DNA of 15,079 nucleotides from Conchiformibius kuhniae DSM 17694 (lineage in GTDB: Bacteria; Pseudomonadota; Gammaproteobacteria; Burkholderiales; Neisseriaceae), in the NCBI RefSeq assembly GCF_000428785.1, contig NZ_AUAP01000031.1, forward strand, positions 1 to 15,079. The letters are read 5' to 3'. Shown one piece after another: positions 1-6,485 of this stretch. Made by a program: the position numbers and the translations under genes. A model generated the notes under the pieces. It was not told where the DNA came from. It ran no database searches and saw only the letters and a list, made by a program, of their open reading frames with translations. Position 1 is the stretch's first letter. The number at the start of each line of letters is the position of its first letter.

Positions 1-869
1 AAACACAAGGCGTGAATGTCAATCTCACCCCCGGCTCATGGATTTACGCGGGCGAACAAAGCCAACTGTTTGCGATTAGCGGACTGGGACGTGCCGCCAA
101 CCGCGAAGCCTATTTGCGCGACTTTTTCGGCAAAACCGGCGCAGTGGGCGAAATTAGCGGACGCATCGATGCCACCGACGCCTATGAATACACCCAAAAC
201 CAAGCCTTTATCGGCTACGGCACACAAATCGAACGCTTAATCGGCTCGGCGCACAACGACACACTCACCGGCAACAACGCCGACAACGCCATCTACGGCG
301 GCGCGGGCAACGACACCGTCAAAGGCGGTGCGGGCAACGACTATCTGGACGGCGGCGCAGGCGCCGACAACCTGGCGGGCGAAGCGGGCAACGACACCTA
401 CGTGATTGACCACACCGATGACACCGTAACCGAAACCGAAAACAACGGCACCGACACCGTCCACAGCTACATCGACTACACACTGGGCGACCATGTCGAA
501 AACCTGCACCTGTTCGGCGATGCCTTAAACGGCACAGGCAACGCCCTGTCCAACCACATTGTGGGCAATGCGCGGGACAACGTGCTGGCAGGCAAAGGCG
601 GTACGGACACCCTGACGGGCGGCGCGGGCAAAGACGTATTCGTGTTCAGCGATTTGCTGTCGGTAGACACCGTTACCGACTTCACGGCAGGCGAAGACAA
701 AATCGGCTTGCAGCGCGGGGTATTTACCGCAATCGACCGTGCCGAAACGGCATTACAGCACATCGAATACAATCAAAGCAACGGGCAATTGTCGTATCAG
801 GGGCAGCATTTCGCCACCATCGGCACGGATTTGGCGATTGACGGGAACAGCTTTGTTTTGATTGGATAA
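1..869 (+). CDS. RTX / serralysin-type secreted protein, C-terminal part (5' end outside window)
   Basis: The reading frame is open to the first base of the window, so only the last ~289 codons are seen; the GTG at 12 is not taken as the real start. A beta-roll of glycine/aspartate nonapeptides (GGAGND, GGAGAD, GEAGND types) lies at about 290-400 and a second one at about 560-640. The ending, with KDVFVFSD, VDTVTDFTAGEDKI and a hydrophobic C-terminus (FVLIG), is the form of the serralysin C-terminal domain (peptidase M10 serralysin C family). Such domains bind calcium and carry the uncleaved C-terminal signal for type I secretion. The opening VNVNLTPGSW also fits serralysin-like sequences. 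The catalytic region, if there is one, is upstream and unseen, so the protein could equally be another RTX adhesin or enzyme. No type I exporter genes follow it in the window. Confidence 0.85.
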   Translation, partial: TQGVNVNLTPGSWIYAGEQSQLFAISGLGRAANREAYLRDFFGKTGAVGEISGRIDATDAYEYTQNQAFIGYGTQIERLIGSAHNDTLTGNNADNAIYGGAGNDTVKGGAGNDYLDGGAGADNLAGEAGNDTYVIDHTDDTVTETENNGTDTVHSYIDYTLGDHVENLHLFGDALNGTGNALSNHIVGNARDNVLAGKGGTDTLTGGAGKDVFVFSDLLSVDTVTDFTAGEDKIGLQRGVFTAIDRAETALQHIEYNQSNGQLSYQGQHFATIGTDLAIDGNSFVLIG

Positions 870-899
870 GGCATTTTCCACAAACGGTGCGGCGAAACT

Positions 900-928
900 T
901 TGCAGGTTGGCGCGAACTTTGCTAACAT
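900..928 (+). promoter_or_regulatory. candidate promoter for yggX
   Basis: A TAACAT -10 at 923-928 is preceded by TGC, the extended -10 pattern. A weak TTGCAG lies 17 bases upstream at 900-905. The expected transcript start is some 20 bases before the ATG at 955. The -35 match is poor, so the call rests on the extended -10. Confidence 0.4.
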
Positions 929-954
929 GGGCGTTTTTCCGCAAAGGCAGAGCG

Positions 955-1224
955 ATGAGCCGCACCGTACACTGTATCAAGCTGGGCAAAGAAGCACCCG
1001 CGATGAAATTCCAGCCGCTTCCCAACGAATTGGGCAAACGCATTTTCGACAATGTGTCGCAAGAAGCGTGGGAAGCGTGGACGCGCCACCAAACCATGCT
1101 GATTAACGAAAACCGTTTGAGCCTTGCCGACCCCCGCGCCCGCGAGTATTTGGCACAGCAGATGGAAAATTATTTCTTCGGCGACGGTGCGGACGCGGTA
1201 CAAGGCTACGTGCCGCAAGCATAA
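955..1224 (+). CDS. yggX: Probable Fe(2+)-trafficking protein YggX
   Basis: An 89-residue cytoplasmic protein, matching the usual ~90 aa of the family. It begins MSRTVHC and carries the family's conserved Cys7, then LPNELGKRIFDNVSQEAW, TMLINENRL, and an ending close to the GYxP tail. YggX helps protect iron-sulfur clusters from oxidative damage and is linked to labile iron handling. The frame is open further upstream, to 862, but ATG 955 matches the conserved N-terminus and has a purine-rich stretch (AAAGGCAGAG) before it. It stands alone between the RTX gene and acpP. Confidence 0.93.
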   Translation: MSRTVHCIKLGKEAPAMKFQPLPNELGKRIFDNVSQEAWEAWTRHQTMLINENRLSLADPRAREYLAQQMENYFFGDGADAVQGYVPQA

Positions 1225-1263
1225 GCGATTATTTTTTCGCGTTCCCGCCATCAGAAAATTAGA

Positions 1264-1292
1264 TGGAAAATCCTAATCCATTCGGGTACAAT
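1264..1292 (+). promoter_or_regulatory. candidate sigma-70 promoter for acpP
   Basis: TGGAAA (1264-1269), a 17-base spacer, then TACAAT (1287-1292; five of six consensus bases). This gives a leader of about 75 bases before acpP. It is the best promoter-like pair in the 150-base gap between yggX and acpP. Confidence 0.5.
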
Positions 1293-1373
1293 TAAACCCC
1301 AAAAGGCGTGCGGCTGTGGCCGCGTGCTTTGACTCAACCGCCGCAAGGCATATTTATTTTAAGGACAAAAGTC

Positions 1374-1613
1374 ATGTCAAACATTGAACAACAAGTGAAA
1401 AAAATTGTTGCCGAGCAACTGGGCGTTGCCGAAGACGAAGTGAAAAACGAATCGTCTTTCCAAGACGATTTGGGCGCGGATTCTTTGGACACGGTCGAGC
1501 TGGTGATGGCGCTGGAAGAGGCGTTCGGCTGCGAAATCCCCGATGAAGATGCCGAAAAAATCACCACCGTTCAGGCAGCCATCGATTACATCAACGCCAA
1601 CAAGCCGGATTGA
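1374..1613 (+). CDS. acpP: Acyl carrier protein
   Basis: A 79-residue acidic protein that carries growing acyl chains in type II fatty acid synthesis as thioesters on a phosphopantetheine arm. The attachment motif GADSLDTVEL is present, with the modified serine at position 37. The helical pattern and the ending TVQAAIDYINA fit the family, and the length is normal. ATG 1374 is chosen because MSNIEQQVKKIV is the typical N-terminus, with AAGGAC upstream; the frame continues upstream without family similarity. fabF follows after a 97-base gap that holds a terminator-like hairpin, so the two genes are probably partly co-transcribed. Confidence 0.97.
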   Translation: MSNIEQQVKKIVAEQLGVAEDEVKNESSFQDDLGADSLDTVELVMALEEAFGCEIPDEDAEKITTVQAAIDYINANKPD

Positions 1614-1628
1614 TTGCTTGTGGCAAAG

Positions 1629-1672
1629 ACAGCCTCTGATGGGCGGCTTGTGCCGCAATCGGGGGCTGTTTT
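1629..1672 (+). terminator. attenuator-like hairpin between acpP and fabF
   Basis: An outer stem, ACAGCC (1629-1634) with GGCTGT (1664-1669), encloses an inner stem GCGGC/GCCGC (1643-1647/1652-1656) with loop TTGT. A short T run (1669-1672) follows. The weak U-tract suggests partial termination, which would yield more acpP than fabF message. That role is inference. Confidence 0.5.
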
Positions 1673-1710
1673 CACACCTTGTGCAACGGCGCAACAGAAA
1701 AGGAATCTGC

Positions 1711-2958
1711 ATGAATCAAAGACGTGTTGTGGTAACGGGCTTGGGTCAGGTGTCGCCTGTGGGCAACGACCCCGCCGCCGCGTGGCAAAACCTGCTGGCG
1801 GGCAAAAGCGGCATCGGCAAAATCACCCGTTTTGACGCTTCCGAACTGGCCTGCCAAATCGCCGGCGAAGTGCGCGATTTTGACATCACCGCCCACATTC
1901 CCGCCAAAGAAGCCCGCCGCATGGACGTGTTTATCCATTTCGGCATCGCGGGCGCCTTGCAGGCGGTGGCGGACGCGGGCTTGGACGATATGCCCGATTT
2001 GGATAAAAACCGTGTCGGCGTGAACATCGGTTCGGGCATCGGCGGCCTGCCCCTGATTGAAGAAACCGCCAATATCCTGCAAAAGGGCGGCGCGCGCAAA
2101 ATCAACCCGTTTTTTATCCCCGGTTCGCTGATTAACCTGATTGCCGGTCATGTAACCATTCTCAAAGGCTATCGCGGCCCCAGCTACGGCATGGTGTCTG
2201 CCTGCACCACCGGCGCACATTCCATCGGCGATTCCGCCCGCATGATTAAATACGGCGATGCGGACGTGATGATTGCGGGCGGCGCGGAAAGCGCGGTATG
2301 CACGCTGGGCGTGGGCGGATTTGCGGCGATGAAAGCCCTGTCCACCCGCAACGACGACCCCGCCGCCGCGTCCCGCCCTTGGGACAAAGGACGGGACGGC
2401 TTCGTGATGGGCGAGGGCGCGGGGATTTTGGTGCTGGAAGAATTGGAACACGCCAAAAAACGCGGCGCGAAAATTTATGCCGAACTGGTCGGCTTCGGCA
2501 TGAGTTCCGATGCCCACCACATCACCGCGCCGAATGTGGACGGCCCCGCCTTGGCCTTGCAACGCGCTCTGAACGATGCGGGCTTGAATCCCAACGAAAT
2601 TGATTACGTGAACGCGCACGGCACGTCCACGCCTTTGGGCGATGCCAACGAAACCAATGCCTTAAAGCTGGTGTTTGGCGAACACGCGCACAAACTGGTC
2701 GTCAGCTCCACTAAATCCATGACTGGCCATTTGCTCGGCGCGGCGGGCGGCGTGGAGGCGGTGTACAGCGTGTTGGCGATTCATCATCAGGCGGTGCCGC
2801 CCACCATCAATTTGGTGGAACAGGATTTGGAAAACGGTTGCGATTTGGATTACTGCGCCAACGAAGCGCGGCAGATGAACATCCGCGCCGTTGCGTCCAA
2901 CTCCTTCGGCTTCGGCGGCACCAACGGCACGCTGGTGTTCAAAAAGTTTGACGGCTGA
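1711..2958 (+). CDS. fabF: 3-oxoacyl-[acyl-carrier-protein] synthase II (FabF)
   Basis: A 415-residue condensing enzyme that elongates acyl-ACP with malonyl-ACP in the cytoplasm. The thiolase-fold triad is intact: Cys165 in SACTTGAHS, His303 in NAHGTSTPLGD and His340 in KSMTGHLLGAAG. The glycine-rich ending NSFGFGGTNGTLVF is also present. The start MNQRRVVVTGLG is the standard N-terminus and has AAAAGGAAT just upstream. The gene sits directly downstream of its substrate carrier acpP, a common bacterial pairing, and is followed by a strong terminator. Nothing unusual is seen in the protein. Confidence 0.97.
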   Translation: MNQRRVVVTGLGQVSPVGNDPAAAWQNLLAGKSGIGKITRFDASELACQIAGEVRDFDITAHIPAKEARRMDVFIHFGIAGALQAVADAGLDDMPDLDKNRVGVNIGSGIGGLPLIEETANILQKGGARKINPFFIPGSLINLIAGHVTILKGYRGPSYGMVSACTTGAHSIGDSARMIKYGDADVMIAGGAESAVCTLGVGGFAAMKALSTRNDDPAAASRPWDKGRDGFVMGEGAGILVLEELEHAKKRGAKIYAELVGFGMSSDAHHITAPNVDGPALALQRALNDAGLNPNEIDYVNAHGTSTPLGDANETNALKLVFGEHAHKLVVSSTKSMTGHLLGAAGGVEAVYSVLAIHHQAVPPTINLVEQDLENGCDLDYCANEARQMNIRAVASNSFGFGGTNGTLVFKKFDG

Positions 2959-2975
2959 AGCGGCAACCGGTAACC

Positions 2976-3000
2976 AAGCGGCGTGATGCGCCGCTTTTTT
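2976..3000 (+). terminator. rho-independent terminator of fabF
   Basis: An 8-bp stem, AAGCGGCG (2976-2983) with CGCCGCTT (2989-2996), has a 5-base loop and a run of six T (2995-3000). The T run touches the stop codon of the convergent gene at 2999-3415. Confidence 0.85.
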
Positions 3001-3415
3001 ATTCCGCATAAACGGATTTCAAAACATCATCTTTGCCGGTACCGCATACCCGCACCCGCAATTCGATTCCCGCATCTGTCGGGTGCAAACTGCCGAAATA
3101 ACCGTCCGGCGCACAATAAAATGCCTTGCTGTGCCAAGCATCGCGTTTGCGTGCAAAAGCGAAAATCGTTTCCCAACCGTGATGGCGGCGGCGTTGCAGC
3201 AACAGCAGTCCCCCGTCCTGCAAACACCAACGCTTACAGTCGCGGCTGCGCTGCTTGCCGTCCAACTGCAAACATTCATGAAACAACAAGATATTGTTGC
3301 TGATGTTTTCCACAAGCACTGTTCCCGCGCCGCAGCGCGTCCAGCCGCGCCCCCTGCCGTGAAACGCCACGCGGCGCACGGCAGACAGACGGGCAAACAG
3401 GGCGTGATGGGGCAT
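2999..3415 (-). CDS. DUF6314-like protein, coupled to bioY
   Basis: A 138-residue protein of unknown function. The order of features resembles the DUF6314 family as I remember it: an LLFHECLQL strand with the conserved Glu, a basic RDCKRWCLQDGG stretch, an aromatic-rich strand, a His-containing HSKAFYCAPDGYFG segment, and a closing GxxKDxxxxSxY motif (GTGKDDVLKSVYAE). These proteins are predicted to form a small beta-barrel. I see no signal peptide or membrane segment. The start ATG (3415-3413) shares one base with the TGA of bioY (TGATG), so it is probably translated by coupling. A longer frame upstream (to 3469) lies inside bioY and is not preferred. The family call is from pattern memory only. 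Confidence 0.65.
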   Translation of the reverse strand: MPHHALFARLSAVRRVAFHGRGRGWTRCGAGTVLVENISNNILLFHECLQLDGKQRSRDCKRWCLQDGGLLLLQRRRHHGWETIFAFARKRDAWHSKAFYCAPDGYFGSLHPTDAGIELRVRVCGTGKDDVLKSVYAE

Positions 3416-3978
3416 CAGAGCTTTTGGAAAAAGCGGTAAGCGGGCGCAACGGCTGCGGCAGCGATGCACGCCTTAATCAAATCACCGATGATAAACGGGT
3501 ACAAACCCACTGCCAATACCTTGTCGGCAGGGACAAACAACGAAAGCTGCGCCAGCCCCAAGGCGTACATCACCGCATTTGCCAAGACAGCAACGGCAAT
3601 GCTCTTGCCCAAAGAACGGAGTACGCCTTTGTCGCTGAAATAACCCAAAATCCACGCCATTGCCACAAAACCGAACAAATATCCGCCGGAAGGCCCCATC
3701 AGTACCGCCAAGCCCGCTTTACCGTTGGCGAATACGGGAAAACCCATTGCCCCTTCCAACAGGTACAGCAGCACCGCCGCCGTTCCCGCTTTGCGTCCCA
3801 GTGCAAAGCCGATGACGGTTACCCCCAGCGACTGTCCCGTAATCGACACGAAGGGCAGGGGAATGGCAAGCTGCGCCAGCAGCGCAATCACATTTGCGCC
3901 GATAAGGGTTTGCAGCAGAAAGGTTTGGACGGGATTTTGCACCGCCCATTTTTTGGTGGCGGATAATTGGGCGTACAT
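3415..3978 (-). CDS. bioY: Biotin transporter substrate-binding subunit BioY
   Basis: A 187-residue, very hydrophobic inner-membrane protein with about six membrane segments. It is the S-component of ECF-type biotin uptake. Family hallmarks seen are PFVSITGQSLGVTVIGFALGRKAG near residue 45-70, LLYLLEGAMGFPVFANGKAG, and GPSGGYLFGFVAMAW. AGGAGA stands 8 bases before ATG 3978. No bioM/bioN (ECF ATPase and transmembrane) genes are visible, so it either acts alone, as some BioY proteins do, or uses modules encoded elsewhere. The DUF6314-like gene overlaps its stop codon. Confidence 0.95.
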   Translation of the reverse strand: MYAQLSATKKWAVQNPVQTFLLQTLIGANVIALLAQLAIPLPFVSITGQSLGVTVIGFALGRKAGTAAVLLYLLEGAMGFPVFANGKAGLAVLMGPSGGYLFGFVAMAWILGYFSDKGVLRSLGKSIAVAVLANAVMYALGLAQLSLFVPADKVLAVGLYPFIIGDLIKACIAAAAVAPAYRFFQKL

Positions 3979-4010
3979 AATGGACGTCTCCTGAATGACA
4001 AAAAAATGCC

Positions 4011-4019
4011 ATCATAGCA
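4011..4019 (-). promoter_or_regulatory. candidate extended -10 promoter of bioY
   Basis: On the minus strand, TGC-TATGAT forms a near-perfect extended -10 some 30 bases before the bioY start. No convincing -35 is seen. It lies in the 58-base gap after the second nuclease gene, so bioY can be transcribed on its own. I see no BirA-type operator. Confidence 0.5.
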
Positions 4020-4036
4020 TTTTTGGGGCGTTTGCA

Positions 4037-4600
4037 CTATTCGGTGGCATTGCCCGCCCGTTTTTCTTTGCGGTATGTCCATGGGGCAAGCGCATCGCGG
4101 TCGCGCCACAAGCCTTTGCGTTTTTTCTTGGCTTCGGCTTGCGCGGTTTCGTAGCGGGTGTAGTCGTCTTTGGGCTGGTTGCGTTTGGCAATGGATTGGT
4201 AATGCCACGCATGGCCGTTGGCTATTTGGGCGAAATTCACGTCTTCGCCGTTGATGCGGATGCGTGCGACTTGGCGGCGGTATTGGTCGGTATCGACCAC
4301 TTCCACGCGCACTTTTTTGCCTTCAATCATTTTTTTCAGGGCGTTTTGGCTGGCTTTGCCGTGTGCCTGTGCCGATTCGGGCGCATCGATGAATGCCATG
4401 CGGATGCGTTGTGCCTGACCGTTGTGGTCGGTCAGGCGCACGGTGTCGCCGTCTGTAACGGCAATCACCGTGCCGGTGTATTCTTTGCTGCTGTTGGAGC
4501 CCGATGAAATGCCGAAGATGGCGACCACCGCCGCCGTGATGAGGGCGGCGGCGGTTTGATACAGTTTTTTGCGTTGGCGGGCGTTGGGTTTGGGAAACAT
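4037..4600 (-). CDS. SNase-like (thermonuclease) protein with N-terminal membrane anchor
   Basis: A 187-residue protein of the staphylococcal nuclease (OB-fold) family; these cut DNA and RNA in a calcium-dependent way. The N-terminus has a basic cluster (RQRKK) and a hydrophobic segment at about 16-31, so it is probably anchored in the inner membrane with the enzyme outside the cytoplasm. DGDTV (50-54) and RMAFIDAPE (67-75) supply Arg67, Asp72 and Glu75, and Arg109 in TDQYRRQ matches the second catalytic arginine, so it should be active. The Thr of the Staphylococcus enzyme next to Asp40 is Ala here. It starts 9 bases after the paralogue upstream, with AAGGAA as ribosome site, so the two form one operon. 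The related Nuc of N. gonorrhoeae degrades extracellular DNA. Confidence 0.9.
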   Translation of the reverse strand: MFPKPNARQRKKLYQTAAALITAAVVAIFGISSGSNSSKEYTGTVIAVTDGDTVRLTDHNGQAQRIRMAFIDAPESAQAHGKASQNALKKMIEGKKVRVEVVDTDQYRRQVARIRINGEDVNFAQIANGHAWHYQSIAKRNQPKDDYTRYETAQAEAKKKRKGLWRDRDALAPWTYRKEKRAGNATE

Positions 4601-4609
4601 GTGATTCCT

Positions 4610-5191
4610 TTACTGGGGTTTGTCTGCCTTGCGGCGGGTGCGGCGGTGGTCCCACGGCGCGGTCGGGTCGGGCTGCCGCCACAAACCGATGCGTTGTTCG
4701 CGGGCGTATTGTTCGGCAGTGGCGTAGTGGGCGTAATCGTCTTTGCGCTGATTGTGTTTGGCGATGGAGCGGTAATGCCAAGCATGACCGTTTTGCACTT
4801 GGGTGAAATTGACATCGCGCCCGTCCACGCGCAAACGCGCCACTTCGCGCCGATAACGGTCGGTATCGATGATTTCCACTTCGGCTTCGCGACCGTCCAC
4901 CAGCGCGGCAAGCGCGGCGCGGCTTTCCATGCCGTGAGGCTGCGTGGTTTCGGGCGCATCGATAAAGGCAAGGCGGATTCTGCGGGTTTGCCCGCCGGCC
5001 GTGCGGACACGGACGGTGTCGCCATCGGAAACGGCGGTAATCACGGCGCGGTAATGCTGCCCCGTGGCGGCTGCGGCAGGCGGAGCGGCAAGGGGCGCAT
5101 CGGGCGCGGACGGCGGCGGGGCAAGCGGAGCGCACGCACCTGCCAGCAGCAGGGCGGCAAGCAGGGCGGGAAGTTTGAATGTTGGCAGCAT
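4610..5191 (-). CDS. SNase-like (thermonuclease) lipoprotein
   Basis: A 193-residue paralogue of the next gene. The signal peptide ends in LLLAGAC, putting a lipidated cysteine at position 20, followed by a long Ala/Pro linker (21-43). The nuclease domain starts near 46. DGDTV (56-60), Arg73, Asp78 and Glu81 in RLAFIDAPE, and Arg115 in TDRYRRE complete the active site. The shared string NGHAWHYRSIAK shows close kinship to the second copy. The lipobox has Ala at -3, which is less usual, but a lipoprotein remains the best reading. It probably faces the periplasm or the cell surface and degrades nucleic acid. It is first in the two-gene operon and lies downstream of the rpiA terminator. Confidence 0.9.
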   Translation of the reverse strand: MLPTFKLPALLAALLLAGACAPLAPPPSAPDAPLAAPPAAAATGQHYRAVITAVSDGDTVRVRTAGGQTRRIRLAFIDAPETTQPHGMESRAALAALVDGREAEVEIIDTDRYRREVARLRVDGRDVNFTQVQNGHAWHYRSIAKHNQRKDDYAHYATAEQYAREQRIGLWRQPDPTAPWDHRRTRRKADKPQ

Positions 5192-5207
5192 TTTGTTTCT
5201 TTCCGAT

Positions 5208-5246
5208 AAAAAGGCGGGCTGCCCGAACGGGTTTCAGGCAGCCCGC
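5208..5246 (-). terminator. rpiA terminator built from an inverted uptake-sequence-like pair
   Basis: A 10-bp perfect stem, GCGGGCTGCC (5214-5223) with GGCAGCCCGC (5237-5246), has a 13-base loop. On the minus strand it is followed by five T (5208-5212). The right arm with the adjoining loop reads GGGCTGCCTGAA on the minus strand (5244-5233), one base from the AGGCTGCCTGAA uptake dialect I recall for Simonsiella-type genera. The left arm reads the same core with a mismatch. Uptake sequences arranged as terminator arms are common in Neisseriaceae. Confidence 0.85.
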
Positions 5247-5254
5247 AAAGATAT

Positions 5255-5920
5255 TTACGCCTGCGCCGTCAGCATTTTCACGCCGTCTTTGCCCGCCAGC
5301 AGCAGCACATCGGCAGGACGGTGGGCAAACAAACCGTTTTCCACCACGCCCAAAATGCCGTTCAAACGGGTTTCCATTTCCATCGGGCGGCTCAAATCCA
5401 AGCCGTGCACGTCCACAATTTCATTCCCGTTCAATGTTTTAAAACCGATACGCAATTCGGGACGGCCGCCCAGTTTCACCAATTCCCGCGATGCCATCGA
5501 CCGCGCCATCGGCACAACTTCCACCGGCAAGGGGAATTTCCCCAAACGGGAAACATATTTGCTTTCATCGGCGATGCAGATGAATTTTTGCGCGAGATTG
5601 GCAACGATTTTTTCGCTCAAATGCGCGCCGCCGCCGCCTTTTATCATTTGCAGCAAATGGTTGATTTCGTCCGCGCCGTCAATGTACACGGGCAGGGACG
5701 ACACTTCGTTGGGGTGGATTTCGGGAATGCCGTATTGCGCCATCAGCTCGGAGCTTTGCCGCGACGTGGACACCGCGCCTTTGACGGTTTTGCCGCTTTC
5801 GCCGAGTGCGCGGATAAAGTGATTGACGGTGCTGCCCGTGCCGATGCCGATGTATTCGTTTTCGGGGACAAATTCCACCGCTTTGATGGCGGCTTGGCGT
5901 TTGAGTTCGTCTTGGTTCAT
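5255..5920 (-). CDS. rpiA: Ribose-5-phosphate isomerase A
   Basis: A 221-residue cytoplasmic enzyme that interconverts ribose 5-phosphate and ribulose 5-phosphate in the pentose phosphate pathway. The family motifs are all present: GIGTGSTVNHF (25-35), YIDGADEI with Asp81 and Asp84, and KGGGGAHLSEK with Lys94 and Glu103. The numbering coincides with that of the E. coli enzyme. ATG 5920 begins the standard N-terminus MNQDELKRQAA; the same frame stays open far upstream into ispF, which is a coincidence. It is last in the ydfG-ispF-rpiA run, separated from ispF by a 73-base gap containing a C/G-rich palindrome. Confidence 0.97.
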   Translation of the reverse strand: MNQDELKRQAAIKAVEFVPENEYIGIGTGSTVNHFIRALGESGKTVKGAVSTSRQSSELMAQYGIPEIHPNEVSSLPVYIDGADEINHLLQMIKGGGGAHLSEKIVANLAQKFICIADESKYVSRLGKFPLPVEVVPMARSMASRELVKLGGRPELRIGFKTLNGNEIVDVHGLDLSRPMEMETRLNGILGVVENGLFAHRPADVLLLAGKDGVKMLTAQA

Positions 5921-5958
5921 ATTGATTTTCCAATTAAAAATAGTTTCCCCCACCCCGA

Positions 5959-5982
5959 CCCTCCCCCGCCAGCAGGGGAGGG
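5959..5982. repeat. small palindrome between ispF and rpiA
   Basis: CCCTCCCC (5959-5966) pairs with GGGGAGGG (5975-5982) over an 8-base loop, in a C-rich then G-rich setting (5946-5986). This resembles the short CCCTCCCC-type intergenic palindromes scattered in many proteobacterial genomes. There is no proper T run on the minus strand directly after the stem, so a terminator role is doubtful. It may protect or process the ispF-rpiA message. Confidence 0.45.
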
Positions 5983-5993
5983 GGAATGGTTTT

Positions 5994-6473
5994 TTAAGCA
6001 GCCTGAAGCAACACCACAGCTTGCGCCTCCATGCCCTCCATGCGCCCCAAATAGCCCAGTTGTTCATTGGTTTTGCCTTTGATGTTGATGCGGTTTTCGG
6101 GCAAATCCAAATCGGCGGACAAGTTGGCACGCATGGCGGGAATGTGCGGTTTGAGCTTGGGCTGCTGGGCGATAATCGTGCTGTCCAAATTGACGATGCG
6201 CCAACCCGCTTCGCGCACGGCGGCATAAGCGCGGCGCAGCAAATCGCGGCTGTCGGCATCTTTGAACTCGGCGGCGGTGTCGGGAAAATGCGTGCCGATG
6301 TCGCCCAAACCCGCCGCACCGAGCAGCGCATCGGTAACGGCGTGCAGCAAAATATCGGCATCGGAATGCCCCAGCAAACCTTTTTCAAAGGGAATGTGTA
6401 CGCCGCCCAAAATCAAAGGGCGGTCGGGGACGAGCTGATGCACGTCATAACCTTGACCGATGCGAAAATCCAT
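5994..6473 (-). CDS. ispF: 2-C-methyl-D-erythritol 2,4-cyclodiphosphate synthase
   Basis: A 159-residue enzyme of the MEP isoprenoid pathway. It cyclises CDP-ME 2-phosphate to MEcPP with release of CMP and works as a trimer in the cytoplasm. The zinc site is seen in GYDVHQL (Asp10, His12) and His44 of LLGHSDADILLHAVTDALLGA. GDIGTHFPDT and INIKGKTNEQLG follow as expected. AAAGGAA precedes ATG 6473, and the gene begins 12 bases after the ydfG stop, so both belong to one operon. ispD, the usual partner, is not in the window. The final codons contain AAGCAGCCTGAA on the opposite strand, one base from a Kingella-type uptake sequence. Confidence 0.97.
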   Translation of the reverse strand: MDFRIGQGYDVHQLVPDRPLILGGVHIPFEKGLLGHSDADILLHAVTDALLGAAGLGDIGTHFPDTAAEFKDADSRDLLRRAYAAVREAGWRIVNLDSTIIAQQPKLKPHIPAMRANLSADLDLPENRINIKGKTNEQLGYLGRMEGMEAQAVVLLQAA

Positions 6474-6485
6474 GTTCTGTTTCCT

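Noticed and set aside
1672..2619. 315-codon minus-strand frame inside fabF
   Set aside because: It is antisense to a complete fabF with intact active site; composition (Gly/Ala/His/Arg-rich) is that of a shadow frame.
4323..5135. 270-codon Arg-rich frame across the two nuclease genes
   Set aside because: It is a frame-shifted reading of the two real nuclease genes on the same strand; extreme Arg/His content and no domain.
5255..6388. apparent ispF-rpiA fusion frame of 377 codons
   Set aside because: The upstream part is ispF read in a wrong frame plus the intergenic palindrome; RpiA starts normally at 5920 with its standard N-terminus.
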